DNA of 64,000 nucleotides from an uncultured Desulfobacteraceae bacterium (GTDB lineage: Bacteria > Desulfobacterota > Desulfobacteria > Desulfobacterales > Desulfatirhabdiaceae): NCBI GenBank assembly GCA_903953895.1, contig CAJBLH010000196.1, positions 58,238 through 122,237 of the forward strand. The letters run 5' to 3'. The position numbers and the translations under genes were made by a program. This document shows positions 56,546 through 64,000 of the stretch, piece after piece; within the stretch, counting starts at the first letter, position 1; each line of letters starts with the position of its first letter. Below the pieces are notes generated by a model, which saw only the letters and a program-made list of their open reading frames with translations, was not told the DNA's origin and ran no database searches.

Positions 56546-58057
56546 ATGATAAATCCGCTTCGTTTCTTTTGGATCATGCTGAACATCTTGTTTGCCCTGT
56601 TTACTTTTTCTTCCGCCGTATCTGCAAGCGTTTCATCCTATCCTGAAGTCACTTTCATCCTGGATGCCTCCGGCAGCATGATGGGCAAAGCCGGGGATAA
56701 AACGAAAATCGATGCGGCAAAGGCGGTCTTGTCTCAGATGATTCCCAATCTGGCGCCCGAGGTCAAGCTCGGCCTTGTCGCCTATGGCCACCGCCGCAAA
56801 GGAGACTGTGCAGATATCGAGGTTTTGATAAATCCCGGCAGTGATGATCGTATCGTCCTGCTTGAAAAGGTGAAAGCACTTCAGCCCAAGGGTAAAACAC
56901 CGATCACCGACGCTGTCGCATCTGTGGTGGAGCAGCTCAAGACTAAAGAGAACGAAACGACGATCGTGTTGATCAGCGACGGTGTGGAAACCTGTGCGTC
57001 CGATCCATGCAAGGCCGTCAAGGAACTTAAGGAAACAGGCATCAAGTTTCTGATGCATGTCGTGGGTTTCGGTGTTTCAGAAGTTGAAAATCAACAACTT
57101 GCCTGCCTGGCCAAGGCAGGAGGTGGAAAATATCTGACGGCAAACGATACCCAGTCTCTGCTGGATGCACTCAACAGCGTTTCAAAAGAAATCGAGAAGA
57201 AAGTGGCGATGGAAAAGGCCAAATCCGTTCAGGTCAAAACCGAGACCGGGCTTGGCAAAATCAAATTGACGATGCCGGAAAGCACGACAAAAGGCATGGC
57301 AGGGCTGAAGATAATCCGATTGTCGGATGAAAAAATCGTTAAAGAAGCCGGGAAGTTACCCACTGAATCAATCCACCCGATGCCCGCCGGCGAATATGAA
57401 CTCGAATATCTCTTCTCATCACCCAACTACGGCGCCCCCACACGCAGCAAACTGGGAAAGATAACGCTGTCCGGAGGGGAGACCAAAGAGATTCGGATGG
57501 GGGGAGTTGTTTTTAATATCGCCGATTCTCTGAAAGAAAAAGTTTCAGTTAAGCATGTTGTCATCGCCGAATCCGGTTCTGATGAAGTTGTTGTCATGGT
57601 AAACGACAACAACAACGGATATTATAATTTTGTACCCAAAGCCGTACTGCCAGGAAAATATGACATTCTCATCCACTATTCCCACAGCCCCAGTCCCACG
57701 AAAGTGGCAACCGGAATCATCGTAAAACCAGGCGTTGAAACGATTGTGACCCTGGATTCCGGTATCATTTTCAAAGAAGTAAAAGGGTCGGATATTACCG
57801 GCTGGGATTTAATTCCACTTGCCCCATCGGCGACAGCCGACACGACAGAAGACGAAAACGCTCCCATGTCCGTCATGCCATCGCTTCAGGCACGACCGCC
57901 ATCCGGCAACAAAACGACGTTGTGGACGCCTTATATCGTTCCGGAGGGGAAATACCGTCTTTTGGTTCATATCAAAGGGATGGATGAGCCTTTGCCGGTA
58001 GCCGGGGAATTGGAGATACGAAAAGGGCAAACGATTGAATTTAATTCCGGATTGTAG
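56546..58057 (+). CDS. Exported VWA-domain protein
   Basis: Signal peptide (LRFFWIMLNILFALFTFSSAV) followed by a von Willebrand A domain with intact MIDAS motif: D40-x-S42-x-S44 (FILDASGSMMG), Thr in GKTPITDAV, and Asp in LISDGVETC. The rest (about 240-503) is beta-rich, with no known domain that I recognise. VWA proteins of this type bind partners through divalent metal in the periplasm or at the surface. The ATG at 56546 follows AAAGGAG; the longer frame begins with a GTG and adds 20 residues. Confidence 0.87.
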   Translation: MINPLRFFWIMLNILFALFTFSSAVSASVSSYPEVTFILDASGSMMGKAGDKTKIDAAKAVLSQMIPNLAPEVKLGLVAYGHRRKGDCADIEVLINPGSDDRIVLLEKVKALQPKGKTPITDAVASVVEQLKTKENETTIVLISDGVETCASDPCKAVKELKETGIKFLMHVVGFGVSEVENQQLACLAKAGGGKYLTANDTQSLLDALNSVSKEIEKKVAMEKAKSVQVKTETGLGKIKLTMPESTTKGMAGLKIIRLSDEKIVKEAGKLPTESIHPMPAGEYELEYLFSSPNYGAPTRSKLGKITLSGGETKEIRMGGVVFNIADSLKEKVSVKHVVIAESGSDEVVVMVNDNNNGYYNFVPKAVLPGKYDILIHYSHSPSPTKVATGIIVKPGVETIVTLDSGIIFKEVKGSDITGWDLIPLAPSATADTTEDENAPMSVMPSLQARPPSGNKTTLWTPYIVPEGKYRLLVHIKGMDEPLPVAGELEIRKGQTIEFNSGL

Positions 58058-58103
58058 AAAAATACAATGATCTATACTGTCAACGGTTATAATCTTAACG
58101 TTT

Positions 58104-58126
58104 GAACCCTCACCCGCTGGGGGAGG
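58104..58126. repeat. Short copy of the CCCTCACCC/GGGGGAGG repeat
   Basis: AACCCTCACCCGCTGGGGGA corresponds to the complement of 21020-21053 with about ten bases deleted from the centre. It lies between the convergent VWA gene and pdxT and could fold into a small hairpin. Confidence 0.55.
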
Positions 58127-58172
58127 AAGTGCAAGGAAAGTGCAGATTATGGTTGTTCGCAGTATATCTAAA

Positions 58173-58742
58173 TCACATAGATAGAAAATAGCGATGAAAC
58201 CGGTCATCGCCGGTCAGTTCGGGATGAAAAGCGGTTGCCAGAAGATTAAGCTGCCGAGCCGCAACGATACGTCCATCCGGAAGTCTGGCCAGCACTTTTA
58301 CATCCGTACCGACACTTTCAATGAGCGGCGCCCGGATAAAGACAGCATGAACCTTTTGGCTGTTTTCTGCCGTAACGACATCCGGTACATCGAGATCGGT
58401 CTCGAAACTCTCCGCCTGTCGGCCAAATGCGTTTCGCCGGATGCTGATATCCATCACCCCCAGCAAGGGTTGTGAATGCCGGGAATCTCTGGCCAGGAAA
58501 ATGGCGCCCGCACAGGTTCCCCAGATCGGTCGGGTGGAAGCCAATTGCCGGATGGGCTCCATCAGGCCGAAGCGAACGGCAAGTTTACCGATGGTCGTCG
58601 ACTCGCCGCCGGGAATAATGAGGCCGTCTATGTCCGCCATATCCTGCGGCAGGCGGACTTCAACGGCAGTTACACCGATCTTTTCAAGAATTTGAATATG
58701 TTCGGCAAAATCGCCCTGTAGTGCAAGAACGCCAATTTTCAT
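58173..58742 (-). CDS. pdxT: Pyridoxal 5'-phosphate synthase, glutaminase subunit PdxT
   Basis: It supplies ammonia from glutamine to PdxS. The glutaminase triad is visible: Cys in WGTCAGAIFLA and His/Glu in TAFHPELTGD, with the GGESTT oxyanion-type loop. At 189 residues it is standard. It lies nine bases after pdxS. Together they make vitamin B6 by the DXP-independent route. Confidence 0.96.
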   Translation of the reverse strand: MKIGVLALQGDFAEHIQILEKIGVTAVEVRLPQDMADIDGLIIPGGESTTIGKLAVRFGLMEPIRQLASTRPIWGTCAGAIFLARDSRHSQPLLGVMDISIRRNAFGRQAESFETDLDVPDVVTAENSQKVHAVFIRAPLIESVGTDVKVLARLPDGRIVAARQLNLLATAFHPELTGDDRFHRYFLSM

Positions 58743-58751
58743 GAAACGCTC

Positions 58752-59639
58752 TTACCAACCCCTTACTGCCAGATGCTCGCTTTCCGGCATGGAACTGACA
58801 GAGCGACCGACCATGGGTTCCCCCAGATTGCGGCTGACTTCGGCAATAATCTGCGGATCACGGAAATGTGTTGTGGCCTCGACAATGGCCTTGGCGCGGC
58901 GTTCGGGATTTCCGGATTTGAAGATGCCGGAACCGACGAAAACCCCGTCCACCCCCAGTTGCATCATGAGCGCAGCATCCGCAGGCGTGGCAATACCGCC
59001 TGCGGCAAAATTGACGACCGGCAGATGGCCCTTATCCTTGGTTTCTTTAAGCAATTCGTACGGCGCTCCGATTTCCTTGGCAAAGGCCATGACTTCCTCA
59101 TCGCCCATGGCAATGAGACGGCGGATTTCACCGAAAACGGTGCGCGCATGGAAGACAGCCTCGACCACATCGCCGGTGCCTGCTTCTCCCTTGGTGCGGA
59201 TCATGGCAGCACCTTCTCCGATGCGCCGCAGGGCTTCGCCAAGATTGCGGCAGCCACAAACAAAGGGGATTTTAAAGGCATGCTTGTCGACATGGTGGTA
59301 CTGATCGGCCGGTGTCAGGACTTCAGACTCGTCGATATAGTCCACTCCGATCGCCTCCAGAATCTGGGCTTCAACAAAGTGACCGATACGGCATTTGGCC
59401 ATCACGGGAATCGTTACGGCATCCATGATTTTGTAAATGATATCCGGGTCACTCATGCGCGCCACGCCGCCATCCACGCGAATATCCGCGGGAACTCTTT
59501 CCAGGGCCATTACCGCGCATGCTCCGGCCTGTTCGGCGATCTTGGCCTGATCGGACGTCACCACATCCATAATGACGCCGCCCTTCAACATTTGCGCCAG
59601 ACCGCGTTTTAACCCAGTCGTTCCGACGGTTTGATCCAT
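58752..59639 (-). CDS. pdxS: Pyridoxal 5'-phosphate synthase subunit PdxS
   Basis: It condenses ribose 5-phosphate, glyceraldehyde 3-phosphate and ammonia into PLP. The TIM-barrel shows the signatures [52 protein letters not shown] and [16 protein letters not shown]. At 295 residues it is full length. The start has TAAGGAGGCG upstream. Confidence 0.98.
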   Translation of the reverse strand: MDQTVGTTGLKRGLAQMLKGGVIMDVVTSDQAKIAEQAGACAVMALERVPADIRVDGGVARMSDPDIIYKIMDAVTIPVMAKCRIGHFVEAQILEAIGVDYIDESEVLTPADQYHHVDKHAFKIPFVCGCRNLGEALRRIGEGAAMIRTKGEAGTGDVVEAVFHARTVFGEIRRLIAMGDEEVMAFAKEIGAPYELLKETKDKGHLPVVNFAAGGIATPADAALMMQLGVDGVFVGSGIFKSGNPERRAKAIVEATTHFRDPQIIAEVSRNLGEPMVGRSVSSMPESEHLAVRGW

Positions 59640-59684
59640 AACGCCTCCTTATATTCTTTCAAAATCCGTTAAAATCAGGTTGAT

Positions 59685-59766
59685 TTCACCGCAAAGGCGC
59701 AAAAGAAGCAAAGATAACGTCAGTTTCAACTGATGCGCTTTGCGATCTTTGCGCCTTTGCGGTGAA
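59685..59766. repeat. Perfect 19-base-pair palindromic interspersed repeat (CACCGCAAAGG type)
   Basis: TTCACCGCAAAGGCGCAAA (59685-59703) is perfectly inverted at 59748-59766, with imperfect pairing continuing inwards and a small CAGT-ACTG hairpin in the centre. One arm recurs at 14895-14917. It lies between lgt and pdxS and would form a long hairpin in RNA from either strand. Confidence 0.8.
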
Positions 59767-59783
59767 TATGTGTTGACGAAGAA

Positions 59784-60563
59784 TTATTTTTTCAAATTGC
59801 TTCTGCCTGATCGGACAAGCATGATCGCCGCAATGGCGGCCAGAGAGATTCCGATCACCTGAGCCACTGAAAAAATCTGGAAATAAGTCTGTCCGCGAAA
59901 ATCACCCCGAAAAATTTCAATGATGGGCCGGGTAATACCATAAAGCAGAACATACAGCCAGAAAAGCTGACCGTGAAACCAAATCTTTTTTCGCAACAAC
60001 CACAGGACGATAAATATCGAAAAATCGCTGAGAACCGAATAGAGCTGAGTTGGATGCAGGGGAATCCCCAGCGGAGCCAGGCTGTCGGGATGGTTGAACG
60101 TGATCGCCCACGGCAGATCACATATCTTGCCGTAGCAGCAGCCGGCAAATAAACACCCGATCCGGCCAATGGCCTGCCCCGCCGCCAGCCCCGGAGACAT
60201 GATATCCGCAATCTGCCAGAAGGATATTCCTATTTTTTTAGCATAGATCACGGCCACAATCACGGCCATGATAAATCCTCCGTAAAAGACCAGGCCGCCG
60301 TTCCAGATACGAAAAATCTCGATGGGATCGGAAAGAAAAGTCCTCGGGTCCGTAAAGACATAAAAAAGCCTTGAACCGATCACCGCACCGATCAATATGT
60401 AAAAAGACAGGTCCAGAATTTTCTCCGGATCCTGCCCGACCCTGTCCGCTTCTTTTCTGGCAAGGGTGATGCCCACAAAAAAGGCAATGGCCATCATCAG
60501 GCCGTAGGTGTATATTGCAAAATTTCCAAACTTGATAAGTATCGGGTGCATGCGCTCCATCAT
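59784..60563 (-). CDS. lgt: Prolipoprotein diacylglyceryl transferase
   Basis: It attaches diacylglycerol to lipobox cysteines in the inner membrane, the first step of lipoprotein maturation. A polytopic protein of 259 residues. The Lgt signature region is AAGQAIGRIGCLFAGCCYGK, and HPTQLYSVL with the C-terminal RPIIEIFRGD are also typical. Its start overlaps lspA by ATGA, and it serves the many lipoproteins in this window (Pal, CpoB and others). Confidence 0.96.
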   Translation of the reverse strand: MMERMHPILIKFGNFAIYTYGLMMAIAFFVGITLARKEADRVGQDPEKILDLSFYILIGAVIGSRLFYVFTDPRTFLSDPIEIFRIWNGGLVFYGGFIMAVIVAVIYAKKIGISFWQIADIMSPGLAAGQAIGRIGCLFAGCCYGKICDLPWAITFNHPDSLAPLGIPLHPTQLYSVLSDFSIFIVLWLLRKKIWFHGQLFWLYVLLYGITRPIIEIFRGDFRGQTYFQIFSVAQVIGISLAAIAAIMLVRSGRSNLKK

Positions 60564-61081
60564 TCCGGCATTTTATCAAACAGCAGATGATATACCAGAA
60601 TCGCCATCCCCACGGTGATGCCGCTGTCTGCCACATTGAATGCAGGCCAGTGATAACCGCCTGCATAAAAATCTAGAAAGTCCACCACTTCTCCGAATCG
60701 AAACCGGTCGATCATGTTGCCGACAGCACCGCCGAATATCAGCAGCAGCGCTGTGGACAGCCATGGATAGCCGGCCGGAGTTCTAAGATAAAAATAAAAA
60801 ATGATCACAGCCGCCAGCGACGACATGGTCAGAAACAAAAAGCTTCGGATTTCCGGCCCCTGGCCGGCCATAAATCCGAACGCTCCACCCGGGTTATGAA
60901 TATGGGTGATATTGAAAAAACCGGGAATGACCGGAACGATTTCAAACATCGGTATCCATCGCAAAATGACCATCTTGCTGATTTGATCCAACACAATCAA
61001 ACTGCCGGACGCCATCAGCAATTTTGCGATCTTGGCAACGGCCAGGGTGCGGGAATAACCCGGCAGAAGGTTCAGATTCAT
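60560..61081 (-). CDS. lspA: Lipoprotein signal peptidase (signal peptidase II)
   Basis: It removes lipoprotein signal peptides after Lgt has acted. The two catalytic aspartates are in [11 protein letters not shown] and [11 protein letters not shown]. Four hydrophobic segments are visible. The ATG at 61081 overlaps the ileS stop (ATGA), giving 173 residues; the longest frame adds 14 residues lying inside ileS. The ileS-lspA-lgt order gives a tightly coupled operon. Confidence 0.95.
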   Translation of the reverse strand: MNLNLLPGYSRTLAVAKIAKLLMASGSLIVLDQISKMVILRWIPMFEIVPVIPGFFNITHIHNPGGAFGFMAGQGPEIRSFLFLTMSSLAAVIIFYFYLRTPAGYPWLSTALLLIFGGAVGNMIDRFRFGEVVDFLDFYAGGYHWPAFNVADSGITVGMAILVYHLLFDKMPE

Positions 61082-63882
61082 GCCGATACCGTGGCATCGA
61101 TGGCAGTCAGACATCGGGGACACAACGTCGTGTGTTCGGGATGGGACCCAACACCCGTATCATACACCCAGCAACGTTCGCATTTTTCCCCTTCCGCAGG
61201 CGTCACCTGAATACTGAGACCGGCAATCTCCTGGCTGACATAGACCGGAGATTGCGGCTGAGATGCCTGCAGAACAACCTGTGACACGATAAACAGGGGC
61301 CGCAGGTCTTCGTGATAAGACAGCAGCAGGCCATGCAGCGCATCGGCTGCCGAAATCGTGATCCGCGCATCCAGTGGGTGACCGATCTGTTTTAGCGCCC
61401 TGGCTTCTTCAAGCGCCCGGGTCACCTCCCCGCGAACCGCCAGAAGGCTCTGCCATTCTTCAGAAAGGGATGGATTCATCCACTGGGGTTTGACTGTCGG
61501 ATAGAGTGTGAGGTGGACGCTGGTTTCTTTTCCGGAAACCATCGGCATATAGCGCCATATTTCTTCAGCGGTAAAGGGCAGAATGGGCGCCATCAGGCGA
61601 ACCATGGCATCGAGAACCGCATACATTACCGTCTGGGCGCATCTGCGCGCTGAAGATTCGGCAGGCGACGTGTAGAGACGATCTTTCAGGACATCCAGAT
61701 AAAACGCCGAGAGTTCGACGGTGCAGAAATTGTAGAGAGCATGGTGAACAATATGGAAATCATATGCTGCATAGGCTTTCTGAGTTTTATCGACCAGCTT
61801 CTGAAGCCGATGCAGAATATAGCGATCCATTGGCGGCATGGCGTCAAAATCCGCAGCGTTTCTATCTGGATCATAATCATGAAGATTTCCCAGCATGAAC
61901 CGGCAGGTGTTTCGGATTCGGCGATAGGCGTCACTCAGTTGGTTCAAGATGTTATCGGAAATCCGGATATCGTCGCGGTAATCGGATGCCGATACCCAGA
62001 GACGAAGAATTTCAGCCCCGTATTTATCCACGACTTTTTTGGGAGCAATGACGTTACCGACGGATTTGGACATTTTTTTACCGCCGGCATCCACCACAAA
62101 TCCGTGGGTGAGTACCGCCTGATACGGCGCCCGACCGCGGGTTCCGACCGCTGTCAGCAGCGCACTGTGGAACCATCCACGATGCTGGTCGCTGCCTTCA
62201 AGATACAGATCCGCAGGCCATCTCAGGTACGGTCGATGCTCCAGAACCGCTGCATGGCTGACGCCGGAATCAAACCAGACATCCAGAATGTCGGTCTCCT
62301 TGGTGAATGCGGCGTTTCCGCACGCCTTACATACCGAGCCTTTCGGCAACAGTTCTTCAACCGTTTTCTCGAACCAGACATCGGCCCCATGCGCCTTGAA
62401 CAGCTCAAATACATGATCCATAATTTCCGGGCTGATCAGTATCTGATCACATCGCTCGCAGCAGAAGACGGCGATAGGCACCCCCCAAGCCCGCTGCCGG
62501 GAGACGCACCAGTCGGGCCGGTTCTCGATCATGCCGTAAATGCGGTCTCGTCCCCAGCTCGGAATCCATTTTACCCGGTCGATTTCCGCCAGCGCCTGTT
62601 TTCTGAGCCCGGTTTTATCCATGGAAATAAACCATTGGGGCGTCGCACGGAAGATCACGGGCTTTTTACATCGCCAGCAATGGGGATAGGAATGTTGCAG
62701 CGTTTGCTGTTCCACCAGACTGCCCGTTTCCCGCAGTTTTTCAATGATCGGGGCATTGGCCTTGAATACGAACTGGCCGGAAAAGAAGTCTACCTCCTGC
62801 GTAAAACATCCGTTGTCGTTCACCGGGGAATAGGTTTCCAGCCCATAGTGCATGCCCACCTCATAGTCTTCGCGGCCATGTCCGGGTGCGGTATGCACAC
62901 ATCCGGTGCCAGCCTCGAGGGTGACATGATTGCCCAGAATCACCAGTGAATCCCGCTGATAAAAAGGATGGCGGCATTTCAGGTTTTCCAGTTTTCGGGA
63001 AGGCATTTCAGCCAGAATTGTGTAATTGGCGATGCCGAAGGTTTTCATGCAGGATTCCACCAAGTCGCGGGCAAGAATATACACTTCCTTTTCCGAGACC
63101 TTGACGGCCGCGTAAACAAAGTCTGGATGCAAGGCGATGGCCAGGTTGGCCGGAAGCGTCCAGGGCGTGGTGGTCCAGATTACAATAGAGCAGGTTTCAC
63201 CGGAAAGACCCGGCACATCGTCACTTAAATCCGACGGCAACCGAAACTTGACAAAAACCGATGGTGAGGATTCATCATGATATTCGATTTCAGCCTCAGC
63301 CAGAGCAGTCTGGCACTGACAGCACCAGTGAATGGGTTTTTTGCTGCGGAAAAGGTTGTCTGCCAGCGCGAATTTCAGGCATTCGTTGGCAATGATCGCC
63401 TCGTAAGTGTAGTTCATGGTCAGATAGGGGTCATCCCACTCCCCCATGACGCCCAGCCGTTTGAATTCTTCTCTTTGAATATCGATGAATTTTTCGGCAT
63501 AAGCCCGGCACTGTCGGCGAATGTCGGCCTGGGACATGTCTTTTTTCTTGTCCCCAAGTTCCTTGTCCACGTTGTGTTCGATGGGAAGTCCATGGCAATC
63601 CCAACCCGGAACATAAGCCGCATCAAAACCCGCCATCTGACGGGACCGGACGATAATGTCCTTCAAGATTTTGTTCAGAGCGGTTCCGATATGAATATGG
63701 CCGTTGGCGTATGGCGGGCCGTCATGAAGAATAAACTGCTCCCGACCTTTGGATGCTTTCCGGATGGCATCATAGAGGTGGTCTTGATCCCATTGTTTGA
63801 TCTGTTCGGGTTCGCGCTGAGCCAGATTGGCTTTCATCGGGAAGTCGGTTGCCGGCAGATTCAGGGTTTTCTTGTAATCCAT
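61078..63882 (-). CDS. ileS: Isoleucyl-tRNA synthetase
   Basis: A class I synthetase of 934 residues. The HIGH-type motif is [14 protein letters not shown], and KMSKS is [11 protein letters not shown]. An editing domain (about 190-400) lies between them, and a C-terminal zinc-binding cluster CERCW plus CPRC is present. It charges tRNA-Ile, including the lysidine-modified species made by TilS elsewhere in this window. The start has GGAGG eight bases upstream. Confidence 0.98.
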   Translation of the reverse strand: MDYKKTLNLPATDFPMKANLAQREPEQIKQWDQDHLYDAIRKASKGREQFILHDGPPYANGHIHIGTALNKILKDIIVRSRQMAGFDAAYVPGWDCHGLPIEHNVDKELGDKKKDMSQADIRRQCRAYAEKFIDIQREEFKRLGVMGEWDDPYLTMNYTYEAIIANECLKFALADNLFRSKKPIHWCCQCQTALAEAEIEYHDESSPSVFVKFRLPSDLSDDVPGLSGETCSIVIWTTTPWTLPANLAIALHPDFVYAAVKVSEKEVYILARDLVESCMKTFGIANYTILAEMPSRKLENLKCRHPFYQRDSLVILGNHVTLEAGTGCVHTAPGHGREDYEVGMHYGLETYSPVNDNGCFTQEVDFFSGQFVFKANAPIIEKLRETGSLVEQQTLQHSYPHCWRCKKPVIFRATPQWFISMDKTGLRKQALAEIDRVKWIPSWGRDRIYGMIENRPDWCVSRQRAWGVPIAVFCCERCDQILISPEIMDHVFELFKAHGADVWFEKTVEELLPKGSVCKACGNAAFTKETDILDVWFDSGVSHAAVLEHRPYLRWPADLYLEGSDQHRGWFHSALLTAVGTRGRAPYQAVLTHGFVVDAGGKKMSKSVGNVIAPKKVVDKYGAEILRLWVSASDYRDDIRISDNILNQLSDAYRRIRNTCRFMLGNLHDYDPDRNAADFDAMPPMDRYILHRLQKLVDKTQKAYAAYDFHIVHHALYNFCTVELSAFYLDVLKDRLYTSPAESSARRCAQTVMYAVLDAMVRLMAPILPFTAEEIWRYMPMVSGKETSVHLTLYPTVKPQWMNPSLSEEWQSLLAVRGEVTRALEEARALKQIGHPLDARITISAADALHGLLLSYHEDLRPLFIVSQVVLQASQPQSPVYVSQEIAGLSIQVTPAEGEKCERCWVYDTGVGSHPEHTTLCPRCLTAIDATVSA

Positions 63883-63922
63883 TCAGTCCTCCAACGTCAG
63901 ATAATTGATATTTAAAAGGAAA

Positions 63923-63951
63923 ATTTTAGACGCAAATCCCTGTTGTGTCAA
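63923..63951 (-). promoter_or_regulatory. Sigma-70-type promoter of ileS-lspA-lgt
   Basis: On the minus strand TTGACA (complement of 63946-63951), a 17-base spacer, then TAAAAT (complement of 63923-63928). This is nearly consensus and sits about 45 bases before the ileS ATG. Confidence 0.75.
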
Positions 63952-64000
63952 GGAAATACATGCCTAACTTGTGCTTCCGGAATTGGCTGTTTCAACGCTG

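Noticed and set aside
63883..64000. T-box riboswitch before ileS
   Set aside because: Only about 45 bases separate the near-consensus promoter from the start codon, too few for a T-box, and no T-box sequence is seen.

Overview
This window looks like chromosome from an anaerobic, Gram-negative bacterium, most likely a sulfate-reducer-type Desulfobacterota (Desulfobacterales-like). That placement is inference: it rests on an oxygen-sensitive class III ribonucleotide reductase with its activase, a complete Tol-Pal envelope system, many SpoIIE, HD-GYP and radical-SAM proteins, a PxxKW-like cysteine-rich mini-protein, and palindromic intergenic repeats. No rRNA or other phylogenetic marker was compared. 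Most of the window is housekeeping.

Layout. 1-2.3 kb: the end of a sensor histidine kinase, an HD-GYP response regulator, and a decayed flippase-like membrane protein gene. 2.4-9.2 kb: tRNA-Pro, tRNA-Leu, the proteostasis run tig-clpP-clpX-lon, then tRNA-Val and tRNA-Asp with promoter and terminator. 9.2-17.5 kb: a cysteine-rich mini-protein, miaA, an L,D-transpeptidase, a Tat-exported MepK-like peptidase, an EF-P paralogue, a ZraP/CpxP-like protein, prmA coupled to a radical SAM gene, and just upstream an open frame without a start codon. 17.5-20.9 kb: a GDSL esterase, an ArnT-like glycosyltransferase and a membrane-anchored dual-specificity-type phosphatase.

21.1-25.6 kb: the most unusual locus, a three-gene operon of a Cache-HAMP-PP2C phosphatase, a family-3 solute-binding protein, and a DAACS-fold (GltPh-like) transporter that lacks the canonical sodium- and carboxylate-binding residues. 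25.6-33.8 kb: one long leftward run, tolQ-tolR-tolA-tolB-pal-cpoB-ruvC-ruvA-ruvB-methyltransferase, linking envelope integrity and Holliday-junction processing. 34.1-40.4 kb: a lipoprotein, a KptA/Tpt1-fold protein with altered catalytic residues, pepA, and nrdD-nrdG with a probable pair of NrdR boxes upstream. 40.5-46.3 kb: coaD, tilS, ftsH, folP, coaX. 46.3-50.2 kb (minus): a zinc-ribbon pseudo-receiver, pilU-like, pilT, a DivIVA-domain protein, yggT. 50.7-53.2 kb: a DUF2760 plus Hsp70 pair. 53.2-58.1 kb: an exported-protein island (seven-blade Vgb-like propeller, Tat-exported metallo-beta-lactamase-fold enzyme, VWA protein). 58.2-63.9 kb: pdxT-pdxS, then ileS-lspA-lgt with a near-consensus promoter.

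There are no CRISPR arrays, insertion sequences, phage genes or rRNA. Non-coding structure consists mainly of palindromic interspersed elements in convergent or divergent gaps. Starts were moved from the longest frame where a ribosome-binding site, signal peptide or ATGA overlap supported it.
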